A DNA stretch of 21,677 nucleotides from Cyclostephanos tholiformis (lineage: Eukaryota > Bacillariophyta > Thalassiosirophyceae > Thalassiosirales > Thalassiosiraceae): contig JALLPB010000158.1 in NCBI GenBank assembly GCA_036939975.1, positions 1 to 21,677 of the forward strand. Reading direction: 5' to 3'. Both the position numbers and the translations under genes were made by a program. Under the pieces are notes generated by a model. That model made no database searches, was not told where the DNA came from, and was given only the letters and a program-made list of their open reading frames with translations. Below are positions 1 through 10,267 of the stretch, in pieces; positions within the stretch are counted from its first letter, which is position 1, and every line of letters begins with the position of its first letter.

Positions 1-828
1 GTCTTTTTTGCATGCCGTCGTAGAAACGATGTGCAATAGTAGTTATATTAATAGTAATAAATAATTTTTGTTCTAGTTTTAACGATGCCAACCCGTTGCA
101 TACTATGTGAGTTGATTGTTGCATGCTTTATTGCCAAGAGTGTGGCCCCATGTCAGCTGTAGGGATGACACCATTTCCATGGTCTATTTCTTCGATCGTG
201 TTTTACCCAATTTTACCTAGCTATTTTATCTAGGCACACACACCACAACTCTGCCAAACCCAAGTCCGACCTCACGTCAACCACCGATCCCACCAAATAT
301 CTCCGCCAATATTTGGCAGATGAGGACATTTGAAGTCACCATCCTTTGCCCATGCATGGCGGGCAGTCGCCTGTGCCGTATGGTTGCTCATACTTACTGC
401 CGTTGGGTCGTCGGTTCATCGTGAAGCAGCAAGACACAAAAAAAACTAATAATTTAAGCTAACAAATCAGTAGAATCAGTAGCTCAGCGAATACCTGGCC
501 AATTTTCAAAAATGGGGTACCATATTGACCCCGCCGCTAAGCTACTAGCCTTACTTTTCTTCATCTGGTCGAATTTGGGACCTTTTAACTTGCACTAAGG
601 TATGGGTCCATAAGGTCACTAGAATGACCCTGAGGTCTGACCAACAAGGAGATAAATCCACGGTATTTAGCTACTAAATCTACAATAATTAGCTCATTCC
701 CTCAACCTCAATCCCGTTTACTGAATTTCTACAGTATCGCTAAGTACTTTTTAAGTACTAAACCAGAAACCACTCTTCCCCCAAATCTACATACCCTCCC
801 ATCGTACAATATTATTTATTATTGAATC
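1..828. other. AT-rich left flank without a supported gene
   Basis: I see no reading frame longer than about 35 codons with protein-like composition, and no tRNA or rRNA signature. It contains small inverted repeats, including one at 743-759 (7-bp arms, 3-nt T loop) and one at 616-631 (5-bp arms). The last 30 bases before the ATG at 829 are AT-rich, as in the promoters and 5' leaders of the other genes here. It probably holds the promoter of the surface-protein gene, but I recognise no defined element. Confidence 0.5.
743..759. repeat. Short perfect inverted repeat (hairpin-capable)
   Basis: The arms AGTACTT and AAGTACT flank a TTT loop, about 70 bp upstream of the first coding ATG. It could be a factor-binding palindrome or chance in AT-rich DNA. 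The sequence shows no function. Confidence 0.3.
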
Positions 829-2896
829 ATGGAATACATCCCCCCAGAAAAGGAAAGTACCGAGAACGACGCCGCCGGCGGCAGCGAGGTTGTTATTGTC
901 GAGGAGGAGGAGCCGGATGCGTCCTCGCCAACAATCGCGTCGTCCCCCGTCACGTCCTCGCCAATAATCGCGTCGTCCCCCGTCACATCCACGTCGTCCT
1001 CCCCCGCATCCTCGCCATCAATCGACGCCCAACTCGTCTACGAGAATTCCTTCGCCGTCCCCGAAACCTCCCAGGCCGCGTCGACCTACACGTTATTTTC
1101 GGATCCGCTATTTTTCACGCCCGATTCCATCAGGAATAGGACGCACTACCTGCACGGATCGATAAGGGGGACTTTGGCTCGATCGGAACAACGACGGCGT
1201 TAGGGGCAGCGCGAGCAATCGCACCCTCAACGCGATGGAGTTCGACTATGGAATCGGGGGCGTTCGGACCCACCTCGTGCGATGCGAGGATGACGTATTG
1301 GTGAAATCGACTCGCAGCGGGGTGGGAACGACCGCGGGGGACATCGACGATGGCGTTGTCGTGGCGAGCAGGAGGACGGACGTTCCGGGGGCGGGCGATT
1401 ACACGTTCCCGATCGAGGACGACGACGACGCGGGGAGGTATTACGTCATGTACGAGGCGCCGAGCGGGTATCGGATGGGGGGGAACGTATTACCCCTCGG
1501 CAGGAGGTACGTCGAGGGGGGAGATTACTACGAGTGCGTGCCCCGTGGGGGGGAGGGACTCGGTTACGTCGACGAGGTGTATTTGGTTGGCGACCTCGAT
1601 TGGGAGGGATATTGCGCCAGGTCGATCGGGTGTATTGAAATCGATAAGTTGTTCAAGTTTCGGGATGATTTCGACAAGCTCGAGTTCGTCGATGGCACGA
1701 AAGAGGAGGATTACTCTGGTACCATGAAGCTCGCTGTTGCTTATCCCACCCTATCGGCGTTGGATGTGGGACTTGCCGTGGAGGAATGGCCGTTGGGTAC
1801 GGATCAGTACGCCGATTCGGAGCTGACTCTATCGTTTCCGGAGGGGACGACGATGGAGGATCTCGAGTCGATCGTTCCGGAGGACTTCGACGCTAGCGAT
1901 CTCAAGGGTATGATGGAAAAGAAGTTGCTTGAGTACTTCAAAGAAAACGGCATGGGAGGTGGGTTCGACCTTCGTGGGGTCGACTTACACTCTGGGAAGA
2001 TTTCGTCAAACAAGGGGGCGACAACGACTAGATCCTTGAGGTCGTTTTCTCTGCGGGATCGTAGTCTTGACGAAGGGGGGAGGGGCGCCACCGTGACCTA
2101 CTCCTACACTACCCGGGGAAAATACAATCCCCCCCCGTCCGAGCAGCTCGGGGAAATCTTATCGGAGTCGATCAACGACGATTCAGTGGGCGTAGTCAAG
2201 AGCCTCGGGGAGAGGGGGGGCGAAGGGAACAACGATGATAGCGAGACCCTACTGCCCCCCGTGTTCGCGGAGTCGGAGGGCGCGGTCTCAAGGCACCTGT
2301 CCCTCAAGAAACCTATCGTTCTTGTAAGCGATTCGAATTCAACAGTCGCGAGCTGGGCGACGGTTCCGATAGTGCTGCTGACGGCATCGATCGCATCTCT
2401 TATCGGGGTCCTCCTTTTTCGTAGGTTACTCGGGCGTCGGGCGAAGACTGCCCCCAACGACTGCGATCCGAACTCTAATCCGTTCTTGGCCTACCTCGAG
2501 AAAGGATCAGGATATGCCGTCACCAAGGATTCGAAATATCCCCCGTTGCGAGATAAGAAGGATAAAATCAAGAACGCGACAGGGTCGGTCAACTCGAGCA
2601 ACGCATCGTTGTCTGTATCTCAAGGTCGTGCGAAGGGTAAATCCAAGAACGATGTTGCGAATTCGCTCATCTCGAATGGGACATCGTCATCTGGACAACG
2701 AGGTCGCGCGAAGGGTAAATCCAAGAGCGACGTTGCGAATTCGCTCACCTCAAACGGCACGTCGTCGACGGGATCCGCAAATACAGCCGCGAAACGGGGG
2801 GATGTGGAACGGCGACACATGCAGTCGGCATGGGAGGCGCAGATTGCGAATCAGGGTCAGATGATTCAGCCAGTGCGTACGAGGCGGACCCAGTGA
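829..2896 (+). CDS. Single-pass surface protein with SdrD-B-like domain, frameshifted
   Basis: Two overlapping frames read as one protein. Frame 829-1203 gives an acidic start, then a Ser/Pro/Thr stalk with a duplicated SSPTIASSPVT unit. Frame 2 (open from 1166, first internal ATG 1235, stop 2894-2896) begins GLWLDRNNDGVRG and continues with GRYYVMYEAPSGY, the WLDxNxDG and Y-V-x-P-x-GY signature of SdrD-B/Cna-B-like beta-sandwich domains. The frames join at the G5 run 1166-1170: losing one G gives IRGLWLD (688 aa), gaining two gives IRGGLWLD (689 aa), which fits the family spacing better. Downstream come a conserved Cys-containing stretch (GYCARSIGC), a membrane span (about 2353-2424) followed by RRLLGRR, and a basic Ser/Asn-rich tail with a 26-residue tandem repeat. 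No signal peptide is visible at the 829 start, so the 5' end may be incomplete. Likely a type I adhesin-like or wall protein; the partner is unknown. Confidence 0.6.
922..987 (+). repeat. 33-bp tandem duplication in the stalk of the surface protein
   Basis: Two copies (922-954 and 955-987) differ at two positions and encode an 11-residue Ser/Pro/Thr unit. This is typical of length-variable extracellular stalks. Confidence 0.8.
2623..2778 (+). repeat. 78-bp tandem repeat in the cytoplasmic tail
   Basis: Copy 1 (2623-2700) and copy 2 (2701-2778) encode near-identical 26-residue units of the form GRAKGKSK-N/S-DVANSL followed by SNGTSS. Differences are scattered, mostly synonymous or conservative. 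The Lys/Arg cluster in each unit suggests a basic, disordered tail after the membrane span. An in-frame duplication preserved as coding sequence supports this frame being translated. Confidence 0.85.
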
Positions 2897-4047
2897 TCAG
2901 GGCGACTGGGGGGGGCGTTGGTCCGCATCAACGGCACCTCCTTTCGACGAACATGATGATTTAAAAAGACTTCTCGGGTTATTCTTGATACACCTTCCTG
3001 GCCTCCTTTGACCTTGTTAACGAAACCTTTAGGTGATGTATATTAAAAGCTCAAGTCTAATTCTGTTCACTGATAGTATGACGAAAAGTAGTAGAAAATA
3101 TCAGAGCACCAATACCATGTCCCCAATTCCAAGTGAAGAGACAAGAAAAGAAGGGGTGGCACAGTTGACACACTGAGACAATAGTAATAGAAACTCCCTA
3201 TTATTTAATTCATCTCAATTTGTAGAAGAAGTCTGGTTGTGTTGCACCTTCAAAGCAATCAAGGCCCCTTCTCAAGATGGCAAACCCCCAGTCACATCTG
3301 CTCCTTGTCCTCCCACCACTGCCACCATAATGCGCGACATGCACTCACACTCATCTTCATCCCACTACTCCCCCCCCCAAGTCACACACACCATTCTTTG
3401 GTATTCTTCATTGTAGTCATCATCCTCAGCCTAAACAAGCCACTACTACACCCCTCCCTGCAATCCCCCCCTCCCAATTGCCATGATGGGGGTGTCAGAT
3501 TTGACAAGGATGGTGGCAGCGGCAGCGGCACCATCACGAGGTGCCGCCCCCTGTGAGCGATGACTTGACGATTGGGAGTATTATTCCCTCTGACAAATAT
3601 ATCACATCGATGGTGGGATACTTTATAAGCGATCAGCATTATCTCGCAATGAAATCATTATTGTACAATATCACGATCCTGCCAGCCTCATAGATGAGGA
3701 TGAATCATATTCGTTCGCGACATGCAGGATTGGCATCAGCATATAGAGGGATGATCACAGGAGGTTATACGAGATTTTTGAAAATGGAATGGGCGGCATG
3801 TCATGCCTCGTAAATGCCGTGATGATGGGGACATTGTTGTCGCCATCATCGTCATTGTCTTTGGATTAGTACAACAATGTGGGTATAAGAGACTTTGATG
3901 TTATGGGGGGGCTAGGGGGGGATCATCATCGTTGTTCATGGGCAAATCCATGGTATTTTTAGATGAGAGAGGGGACACAAAACAACGCATTCAGCACCTT
4001 AATAAATATCAGTTCCCTTTCAAACTTCTTGCTCCATGTGGGATCTT
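2897..4047. other. Gene-poor spacer between converging surface-protein and glycosyltransferase genes
   Basis: The spacer holds the 3' flanks of both neighbours. A 105-codon frame at 3239-3556 is His/Ser/Pro-rich and shows no family motif, so I do not call it. Within 3556-3880 short stretches in different frames have protein-like composition, interrupted by stops; see the separate entry. I see no RNA gene here. Confidence 0.5.
3556..3880 (+). pseudogene. Possible decayed coding remnant, family unknown
   Basis: Short open stretches in different plus frames read like ordinary protein but are interrupted by stops and frame changes. One begins at about 3554 and contains MVGYFISDQHYLAMKSL. One around 3730-3810 contains LASAYRGMITGGYTRFLKME. 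One around 3750-3869 contains RRLYEIFENGMGGMSCLVNA. I do not recognise the family. It may be an old gene or mobile-element fragment, or chance in a less GC-rich spacer. Confidence is low because no stretch exceeds about 40 codons. Confidence 0.18.
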
Positions 4048-5448
4048 TCACACTAATTCCAGGGCATCGGCCAAGACAGTACCATTTGGACAAGTTTTAT
4101 ACAAGATGGCATGAACACGCTTCAACATAACTTGATTTCGCAGCAGATGAAAACTAACAACTTGGCTAGAGATCAAATTGACACCCGTCAAATTTCTCCA
4201 TGCATAGTCTAGCCGAGTTTGATCCCTGTGGTTATTCGGATCACAGTGGCCATCATCACAACTTCTTCCATAAGAAGAAGGAGAGTTGCCGAGGTATCGT
4301 TTTCCGCCGTTGGCATCACGCGTATCATAACACCGGACATACGGCCTCAGTGTGAATCCCATGATACGATCTTCCCCCGAATCAACACGTATGTCGGGTT
4401 TTGAAAAGGCCTCGGTCACTAACCATTTTAATGTCACCCGATTAAGGGTGTATCCAGGTCCCCCCCCGCATGCTCGGATGTTTTGCGTCATATACAGTCC
4501 TCCCAAATACAAGGGTTTGGTACCGTTATCATCATCGATACTCCACAAATAATTCCGCAAATTTTCCACTATCATCAATGTGTCATCACCCGCAAGATGG
4601 AAGTAGTCAAAGTCGTTATAGTAGTTCGTGTAGATGTAACACCAAATGCTCCGCACCTTTTGCCACATGTTGCCGTAGAATTCCGTCCCATGATGGGGCA
4701 GGTCCACCGCACCCATGGTCGGATCCGTCACGTCCGAGAATGCGAGGAATCCATCGCAATGGAATGCCCACGACTCCGAGGCGGCCTTCAGGAGGTAATG
4801 CCTCTTGTGATACGTGTACATGCCGCAGAATATCCTGGGCGGCTCGGGCCCGTTGTAATACTGTGGATCGTCCCTAGCCGGATAGCGTGCCATCTCCCCC
4901 CACTCCCATCCATTCGGTGGCTCCCGCGGATCGTCGGGCGACTTCGGCAGCGGCACCCCCCTCTCCCCCACCACGATCCTATTGGCCAAGACATCCCACC
5001 CCCCCTCGCCCTCGATGCCATGTCCCGGCGGAGTCCGACAGACCTGATCCGTCTCGTTGATGCCGCCATTTTCATCACCGACACCGTCGTCGAAGATCAT
5101 GTACCGGGCCTCGATCATGTCCTCGTACGTCGCGTGGGCATCGCCGATACGTCGTCGATATCGTCCCAGGACGTGCATGCGCAACGAGGTCGGATCGGCG
5201 ACATATCCCCAGCGGCCGTTGGCATCGCGCGCGCCCGCGAATGGATGGTCCAGGGGCGGGGGGAAGAGCGTCATGTTCCGCCTCCTGGCGATCACGTCGG
5301 CGGGATCCAGGACGATCGACGATGGGGGGGATGCATCGAGGGGCGGCACGTTGGACCCGACGGAGTGGGAGTGATCGATTAATAATCCCTTGATGCATAG
5401 GATGGTGATGGCCACGAAGGCGATGACCCTCTTATTGCAGGTGACCAT
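4048..5448 (-). CDS. GT31 glycosyltransferase, core-1 beta-1,3-galactosyltransferase-like
   Basis: Single-exon protein of 466 aa. Residues about 8-24 form one hydrophobic anchor after a short basic start, giving type II Golgi topology. The catalytic region begins at about 205 (RIFCGMYTYHKRH). It has the conserved acceptor-domain run AVDLPHHGTEFYGNMWQKV, the metal-binding DxD equivalent GDD at 287-289 in the context YFHLAGDDTLMIVENL, the GGxGY motif (GGGPGY, 328-333), the EDRIMG motif (359-364, like EDV/LxxG) and VSFHLL near 431. This order matches animal C1GALT1 (T-synthase) and fringe-like GT31 enzymes, which add galactose or related sugars to O-linked glycans using a UDP-sugar and Mn2+. Donor and acceptor in this organism are unknown. 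The ATG at 5446-5448 is the only start that includes the anchor. The spacer to the divergent protease gene is 404 bp. Confidence 0.85.
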   Translation of the reverse strand: MVTCNKRVIAFVAITILCIKGLLIDHSHSVGSNVPPLDASPPSSIVLDPADVIARRRNMTLFPPPLDHPFAGARDANGRWGYVADPTSLRMHVLGRYRRRIGDAHATYEDMIEARYMIFDDGVGDENGGINETDQVCRTPPGHGIEGEGGWDVLANRIVVGERGVPLPKSPDDPREPPNGWEWGEMARYPARDDPQYYNGPEPPRIFCGMYTYHKRHYLLKAASESWAFHCDGFLAFSDVTDPTMGAVDLPHHGTEFYGNMWQKVRSIWCYIYTNYYNDFDYFHLAGDDTLMIVENLRNYLWSIDDDNGTKPLYLGGLYMTQNIRACGGGPGYTLNRVTLKWLVTEAFSKPDIRVDSGEDRIMGFTLRPYVRCYDTRDANGGKRYLGNSPSSYGRSCDDGHCDPNNHRDQTRLDYAWRNLTGVNLISSQVVSFHLLRNQVMLKRVHAILYKTCPNGTVLADALELV

Positions 5449-5852
5449 GGCAGAGGGGGCTGAATATTATTTTAATTAGGGTGGGCGTGGCAGATTCAAC
5501 TATATTCCTCGGATTCAATATTATGTTCTGAGTGGGAAGCATGCATCGAGAGTGGGTATTAGGGGAGGAGGCGGCGGTCCTTCAATCCCTCCCAAGGCGC
5601 CAACAAATATATAATGATCCCCAGAGAGAGAGAGCACAGAGATAGGGAGGGGGGACTGAAGTCTATTATTAGGTAGTGGTGGTTTGGGGTGCGGTGGGGG
5701 ATGGAGCGGCGGCTTGTGTATGTTTTTTTGTCCTCTCTCTATATCATATTATTTCATACACACACAACGCAGCCCTATCCCATCTTTTTTCCTCCTCCCC
5801 CATGGGGGGTGACGAAGATGAAGATGATGACTAGATAGTTCGAAAGCCACCC
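5449..5852. promoter_or_regulatory. Shared promoter region of two divergent genes
   Basis: This spacer separates the glycosyltransferase start (minus strand) from the protease start (plus strand), so it must carry both promoters. It includes an AT-rich stretch, AAATATATAATG, at about 5605-5616, a purine-rich GA run at about 5621-5645, and a T-rich stretch at about 5718-5755. The GA-rich and TATA-like segments are plausible core elements, but no specific factor site can be assigned. Confidence 0.4.
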
Positions 5853-8800
5853 ATGGGACGACGATACACGCTCTCCTCCTCCTCCTCCTCCTCCTCCTCC
5901 TCCTCCTCCTCCTCCCAACGAATGACGATGGAGAATGAGTCGCATTCGCATCCCTCCCCCCCCATCGTCCCCTCCTCCCCCCCCCACTCCAACCGACATC
6001 GCGCATATCATTATCGCGGCATAAGGAACATCGATGGCACGTCGTGTCACACCTCCTCGGCCCTGCAATTGCTATATCACTCCTTCGACGAATTGACCGC
6101 GTCGATGTTGGACCTAGCGACGACGACGATCGCCATCGGCCCCATGGAGCGACGGTGCGTCGACGACGTCCCCCGGGGGAACGAATTCGTTTACCGTCTG
6201 TCGAGGTTCTACCGTTCGTTGTCGCATTCGGGGGGGGAGTACGACGCGTTGGAACGTCGCGAACGTCATCGTAGTCGTAGTCGTCGTCGTCGCGATAATG
6301 ACCAAGATGACGTCGATGTCGATGTCGATGTCGGTGTCTCGGATCCGATGGATGATGGGATGGCGGGGGGGGGGGCATCCCCCCCTCGGTGGGATGTGGC
6401 GGTGGTGACATCGGGCGACGACGGAACGACGGGGGCGGCTGCGAACGACGTCGTCCGTCGGGGGGGGAGGAGGGCGGGGGAGGAGATGCGCGGTCGGGAG
6501 GAGGGGGGGGAGGACATCGGTCATGGTATTGGTCCCGCTTCGCCGGGACCATCGAGGGCGACAAAAACGCCGTCGAACGACGTTGGCACGAACGATGCCG
6601 AAGACGGTCCTGACGGGCGAATCGCAGCTGCCTCCGCCGCCGTCGTCGCGGCCATCAAGTCGTCGTCGTCATCGTCGTCGTCGTCGTCATCATCGTCGTC
6701 GCTCAACGCGAGGGCGGATCCTACGTCCGAGGGAGATGACGACGATTATGATATGAACGCGAACGAGATGGCGAATATGACGACGATCACGTCGATGAGG
6801 GGGAAGGATCGTACCATGCCGAGGATATCGGACCTGAATTCCGTCCAACGCGCCGCACTGAGGGCGTACATGCAAGCGGTGCGAAACGGTTCTGCCACAT
6901 CGTCCGATTGGTCGAGTTTGGTGATTCTTATGAAGGGCGACTATCGCGCGTTATTCAACGAGACATTGGACGCGACCATGTCCGCCCGGGGGGGGAATCT
7001 CGGAGGTGGACGAGGTGGGAGGACCGCCGCCGCATCGAACGGCGACGCCATCGATGATTATGTCGGCGACTCCATCGATCCGACCGACTTTTATGGGTAT
7101 TTATCGTCCGACGACGCATCGTTCAAGAATACGGCCATCAACACCAATAACGTCGGCGACGCCGCGATGGTATTTCGCTCCCTGATCATCATGCTGGAAC
7201 ACTCGGTGCAAGGCGAATTGCGGAGATTGCGGGGGATGTTGATGAGGAACATTACAGAAAACAACGGCCGAAACGACGATGATAACTGTCGTATCGATGT
7301 CGGTAAGGACGAGGAGGGCGGGGAAGACGATGAGACAATGCAGAAAAGTCAGCAGCGTCAATCCGTGCGTGGTGGCGTCGAGTCATCTGAGAGGGAACTG
7401 ATTGCGACTCTCGAATGCGTGCAATTGGCGATGCGGAGATCGTTCTCGGGGATGCTCGTCTCGCAAATCGTGGGGACCCTCACGACCTCTGTTACAACGA
7501 CCGTCGTCGACGATCCAACGAGACTCCATTCGAATAGTTCCGATAACGCCAACACCACTGCTATCGTCACGACTACCACGACGACGACGATGCAACGTAC
7601 TAAGAAAAATGGAAACATCATGCGACCTTTGCCCGTACCCCTGCCATTACCAGTAATTAATAGGCAAGATAGGATGATCGGAATGACCATAGCACCCCCC
7701 CTCTTCCAAAAAAATCAAGAGCAGTCTTCTCTCCCGAGAATAATGACGGCGTCATCTTCGAGGAAAATATCTTATCGATCAACGGCGGGTAGGTTCGATC
7801 AAGGGAGCTACTTCCCAAGCCTCGTCGATGCATTGAAGAGCATAACAATTGAACCTAATCCAATTCGTGGATTCAATTGGCGCGGATTGATAGAACGGGG
7901 GGAAGTGATCGAGGAGAAATTCGTCACAAGGTTCGACAGGGACGGGAACGAGGTCACGGAGATATTCGACGAAACTACATCCGCAGCTGAAGGCTTTGGT
8001 GTGGCAAAGGCAAGTATCGGAGATAACGAGGATGTTGGCATTAAAGAATATATTGATGGCAACGATGAGTTTTTGAACGCAGGGGATAATGTGGTCGAGA
8101 ATGAAAAACTCGCGCGTGATGCATCGGAAAAGAGTATGAAACTTAGCAGCGTGGTGGGCGATGAAGCGAACGAGAAGAGATATATTGNGTGATGCATCGG
8201 AAAAGAGTATGAAACTTAGCAGCGTGGTGGGCGATGAAGCGAACGAGAAGAGATATATTGTCAATGACGACTGTGCGTCCGTCTCATCCATAGCGACCCG
8301 ATCCGTTGCGTGCCAAACCGACTTTGGCTGTGATGAGAAGGAGGATCTTGGCAAGGACGATGATATTCCGAATGTCACGACTAATACGCCTGGCGAGGAC
8401 GATGATAATTTGGATGACACACCAGCGATTACGACAAAGCAGTTTGAGATAGTAAAGGATGAGCACTACGCCTCAGCTGTGGCGGCATTAATGTTGGCAA
8501 ACAGAGGAACATCCATAGCCAGTCGTCGTATCAGTAGCCGTCATAGTCGTGCCAGAGGCAATAATTCCAGAGGCGCCTCACTAGATAGTCGCACTGGTCG
8601 ACTTGGTCGTGACGCTTCAGTGGAAAGTGATGGCCGTAAGCCCGTTAGTCATCTCCCGGTTAAAAGTAGTACCGGGTCGGTGGACGGAGAGGAAATAAGC
8701 ATAGATGTCGACTCCGCGGGAATTCCTAACAGAGATACACCAGCCATGTCATTTGGAAAGGGAGTGTCGGGCGTCAACACTCCCTTGGACATGGAGGTCG

Positions 8801-10092
8801 GTCCACCCCCGATTTCCCCCATGCAAGGTATCATCCTGTCGTACATGCCCTCGCCTGCAGGTTCATTGGAGGGGGATGCGAGCGGGCCAAAGCTGTCGCC
8901 ATCGGGCAGTAGCTCAAGCGAGGAGGAGTCCTCTGTGGATTCACACGTATCGTCTGTCAATACTAGCTCTTCCGATGAAATGTCTTTCCTGACAAGGTCC
9001 TCTGCGATTGAAACACCGTCTGACATTGACGAGCTCAGTCTAGGCTCATATACAGATGATTCGCTCGTTGATGGAAACGAGGAGAATGGTAGCGAGGCTG
9101 CTATTCGCACTGATGATGCAGCACCTATTTCACGTGGAGACGACGTTGACAAGCAAGTGAACGAGGACGAGAAGGATTCACTGGAGATGGAGAATAATTC
9201 TCACGCGGAACCCACCTCAAAGTCGCCCATCATCGAGTCTATCAGTGACGATTCATCCTCAAGCGGTAGCGATAAAAGTGGAAGCGGCGGCAGTGGAGAC
9301 GGCAGTACTTCCTCCTCCGATTCCACTAGCGAGACATCCTCGACCGAAACTGACTCATCAACTTCATCCTCCGAGGAGTACTCGTCTTCCTCGTCCAGTA
9401 CCGGAAATCATGTTGGGGAAAATGCCGATGTTGCCGTGCCACCGATGCCAGTCGCCGATACCGACGGATGTAACGATAATTTTAGTTACCAAAATAACGC
9501 GAGCGAGTGGATCACACGCAAGGTAACACGACTGTGCGCCCCCCTTCCTAGATCGCTGATATTCCACCTGAAGCGATTCGAATATTCGACGGTCTCGGGC
9601 AGAGTGGAGAAATTACCGGGGAGGGTGGAAATTCCCCCTGAGTTGGACGTGTCGGCGTATTCCACCGGTAGTGGCGCACCTCAGCATCAACGGTCGGACG
9701 GCATATTTCGATATCGCCTCACGGGTGCCATCGTGCACGTGGACCCGATAGAGAACGACGACGAGGGGGGATTCGGCGTGGCCACCGAGGGTCATTACGT
9801 AACGTTCATTCGTTCGCAATCGTCGACGATTGGCGGCGGTGCCCCAGGCGAAAATGATAATTCACTGGACGATGACGGGGATTCGTCGTGGACGGAAATC
9901 GATGACGATGTCGTTCGCAACGTACATACGACCCCCTCCGGCGACGTTACGTCCTCTCTTCCATGCCAGGTCCCCGATGCCATATGCGGATGGGACGGTA
10001 GGATCGGAGGTGATGGCAAGGTCGGTAATGATGCCGGGGAGCGTCGGTACGCGACGCTGATCGTATATACGCGCGTTTGCGACGATCAATGA
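5853..10092 (+). CDS. Ubiquitin-specific protease (USP/UBP, C19 family) with huge disordered insert
   Basis: The deubiquitinase frame is interrupted by an assembly artefact at 8116-8188. Removing one 72-bp copy plus the N makes one 1388-aa frame from the ATG at 5853 to the TGA at 10090-10092. The Cys box is at residues 56-72 (GIRNIDGTSCHTSSALQ), with catalytic Cys65 (codon 6045-6047). The C-terminal half of the catalytic domain begins at about 1195: LPRSLIFHLKRFEY (1207-1220), the PPELDVSAY strand, YRLTGAIVHV, then the His box GHYVTFIRS with His1290, WTEIDDDVV (1322-1330) with the third triad acid, and the closing YATLIVYTR strand. Between the boxes lie about 1100 residues rich in Ser, Asp, Glu and Gly, including poly-Ser runs. 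I see no clear CxxC zinc finger. Family knowledge: such enzymes cleave ubiquitin from Lys isopeptide bonds. No intron is needed. It converges on the Pol III subunit gene with 175 bp between stops. Confidence 0.87.
5873..5915 (+). repeat. TCC trinucleotide microsatellite encoding poly-Ser
   Basis: A nearly pure CTC/TCC run gives 14 consecutive Ser residues just after the protease start. It is likely length-polymorphic, and the antisense frames it creates are shadows. Confidence 0.85.
6659..6702 (+). repeat. TCG/TCA trinucleotide run encoding poly-Ser
   Basis: A run of TCG and TCA codons gives about 14 Ser residues inside the disordered protease insert. Mixed synonymous codons suggest selection for Ser, or interruption of a pure repeat. 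Confidence 0.8.
8116..8260. repeat. Assembly junction: 72-bp direct copies around a single N
   Basis: Positions 8116-8187 and 8189-8260 are identical, with N at 8188 between them. Deleting 73 bases puts the upstream frame (start 5853) and the downstream frame (stop 10092) in register without losing residues: the shared peptide DASEKSMKLSSVV becomes single and the next residues VNDDCAS follow. This is what two overlapping contig ends placed side by side would give. Confidence 0.93.
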
Positions 10093-10267
10093 TACGGCGG
10101 GTATAACAACATGAGCGTAGATTTTCGTTTTAATGAGTTTTCTCTCCATAGTTGTCAAGTGTATACCTCCTCCCTGTATAATTCGATCGACCTCACAACC
10201 CTCCACCCCCCCCCCACCCCCCCCCCCTATAGTTCATCCGCATGCCCTCAAATATAATATAACACAT
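10093..10267. other. Short 3'-to-3' spacer with poly-C tract
   Basis: This is 175 bp between the stops of the convergent protease and Pol III subunit genes. It contains C-rich homopolymers at about 10205-10227 and AT-rich stretches such as AAATATAATATAAC near 10250 that may hold 3'-end signals. The poly-C tract is a likely site of length error. Confidence 0.45.

Noticed and set aside
616..631. 5-bp inverted repeat in the left flank
   Set aside because: It is too short to distinguish from chance and has no associated run of T or conserved context.
3239..3556. 105-codon frame with His/Ser/Pro-rich start and one hydrophobic stretch
   Set aside because: The C-rich low-complexity sequence explains the open frame. 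There is no homology signal or promoter context.
4483..5382. 299-codon plus-strand frame opposite the glycosyltransferase gene
   Set aside because: Composition is typical of an antisense frame in GC-rich coding DNA. The minus frame has the full set of GT31 motifs.
5749..6564. Long minus-strand frame rich in Arg, Pro and His opposite the protease start
   Set aside because: It is an antisense shadow of the TCC microsatellite and Ser/Asp-coding repeats. It has no family motif, while the plus frame carries the USP Cys box.
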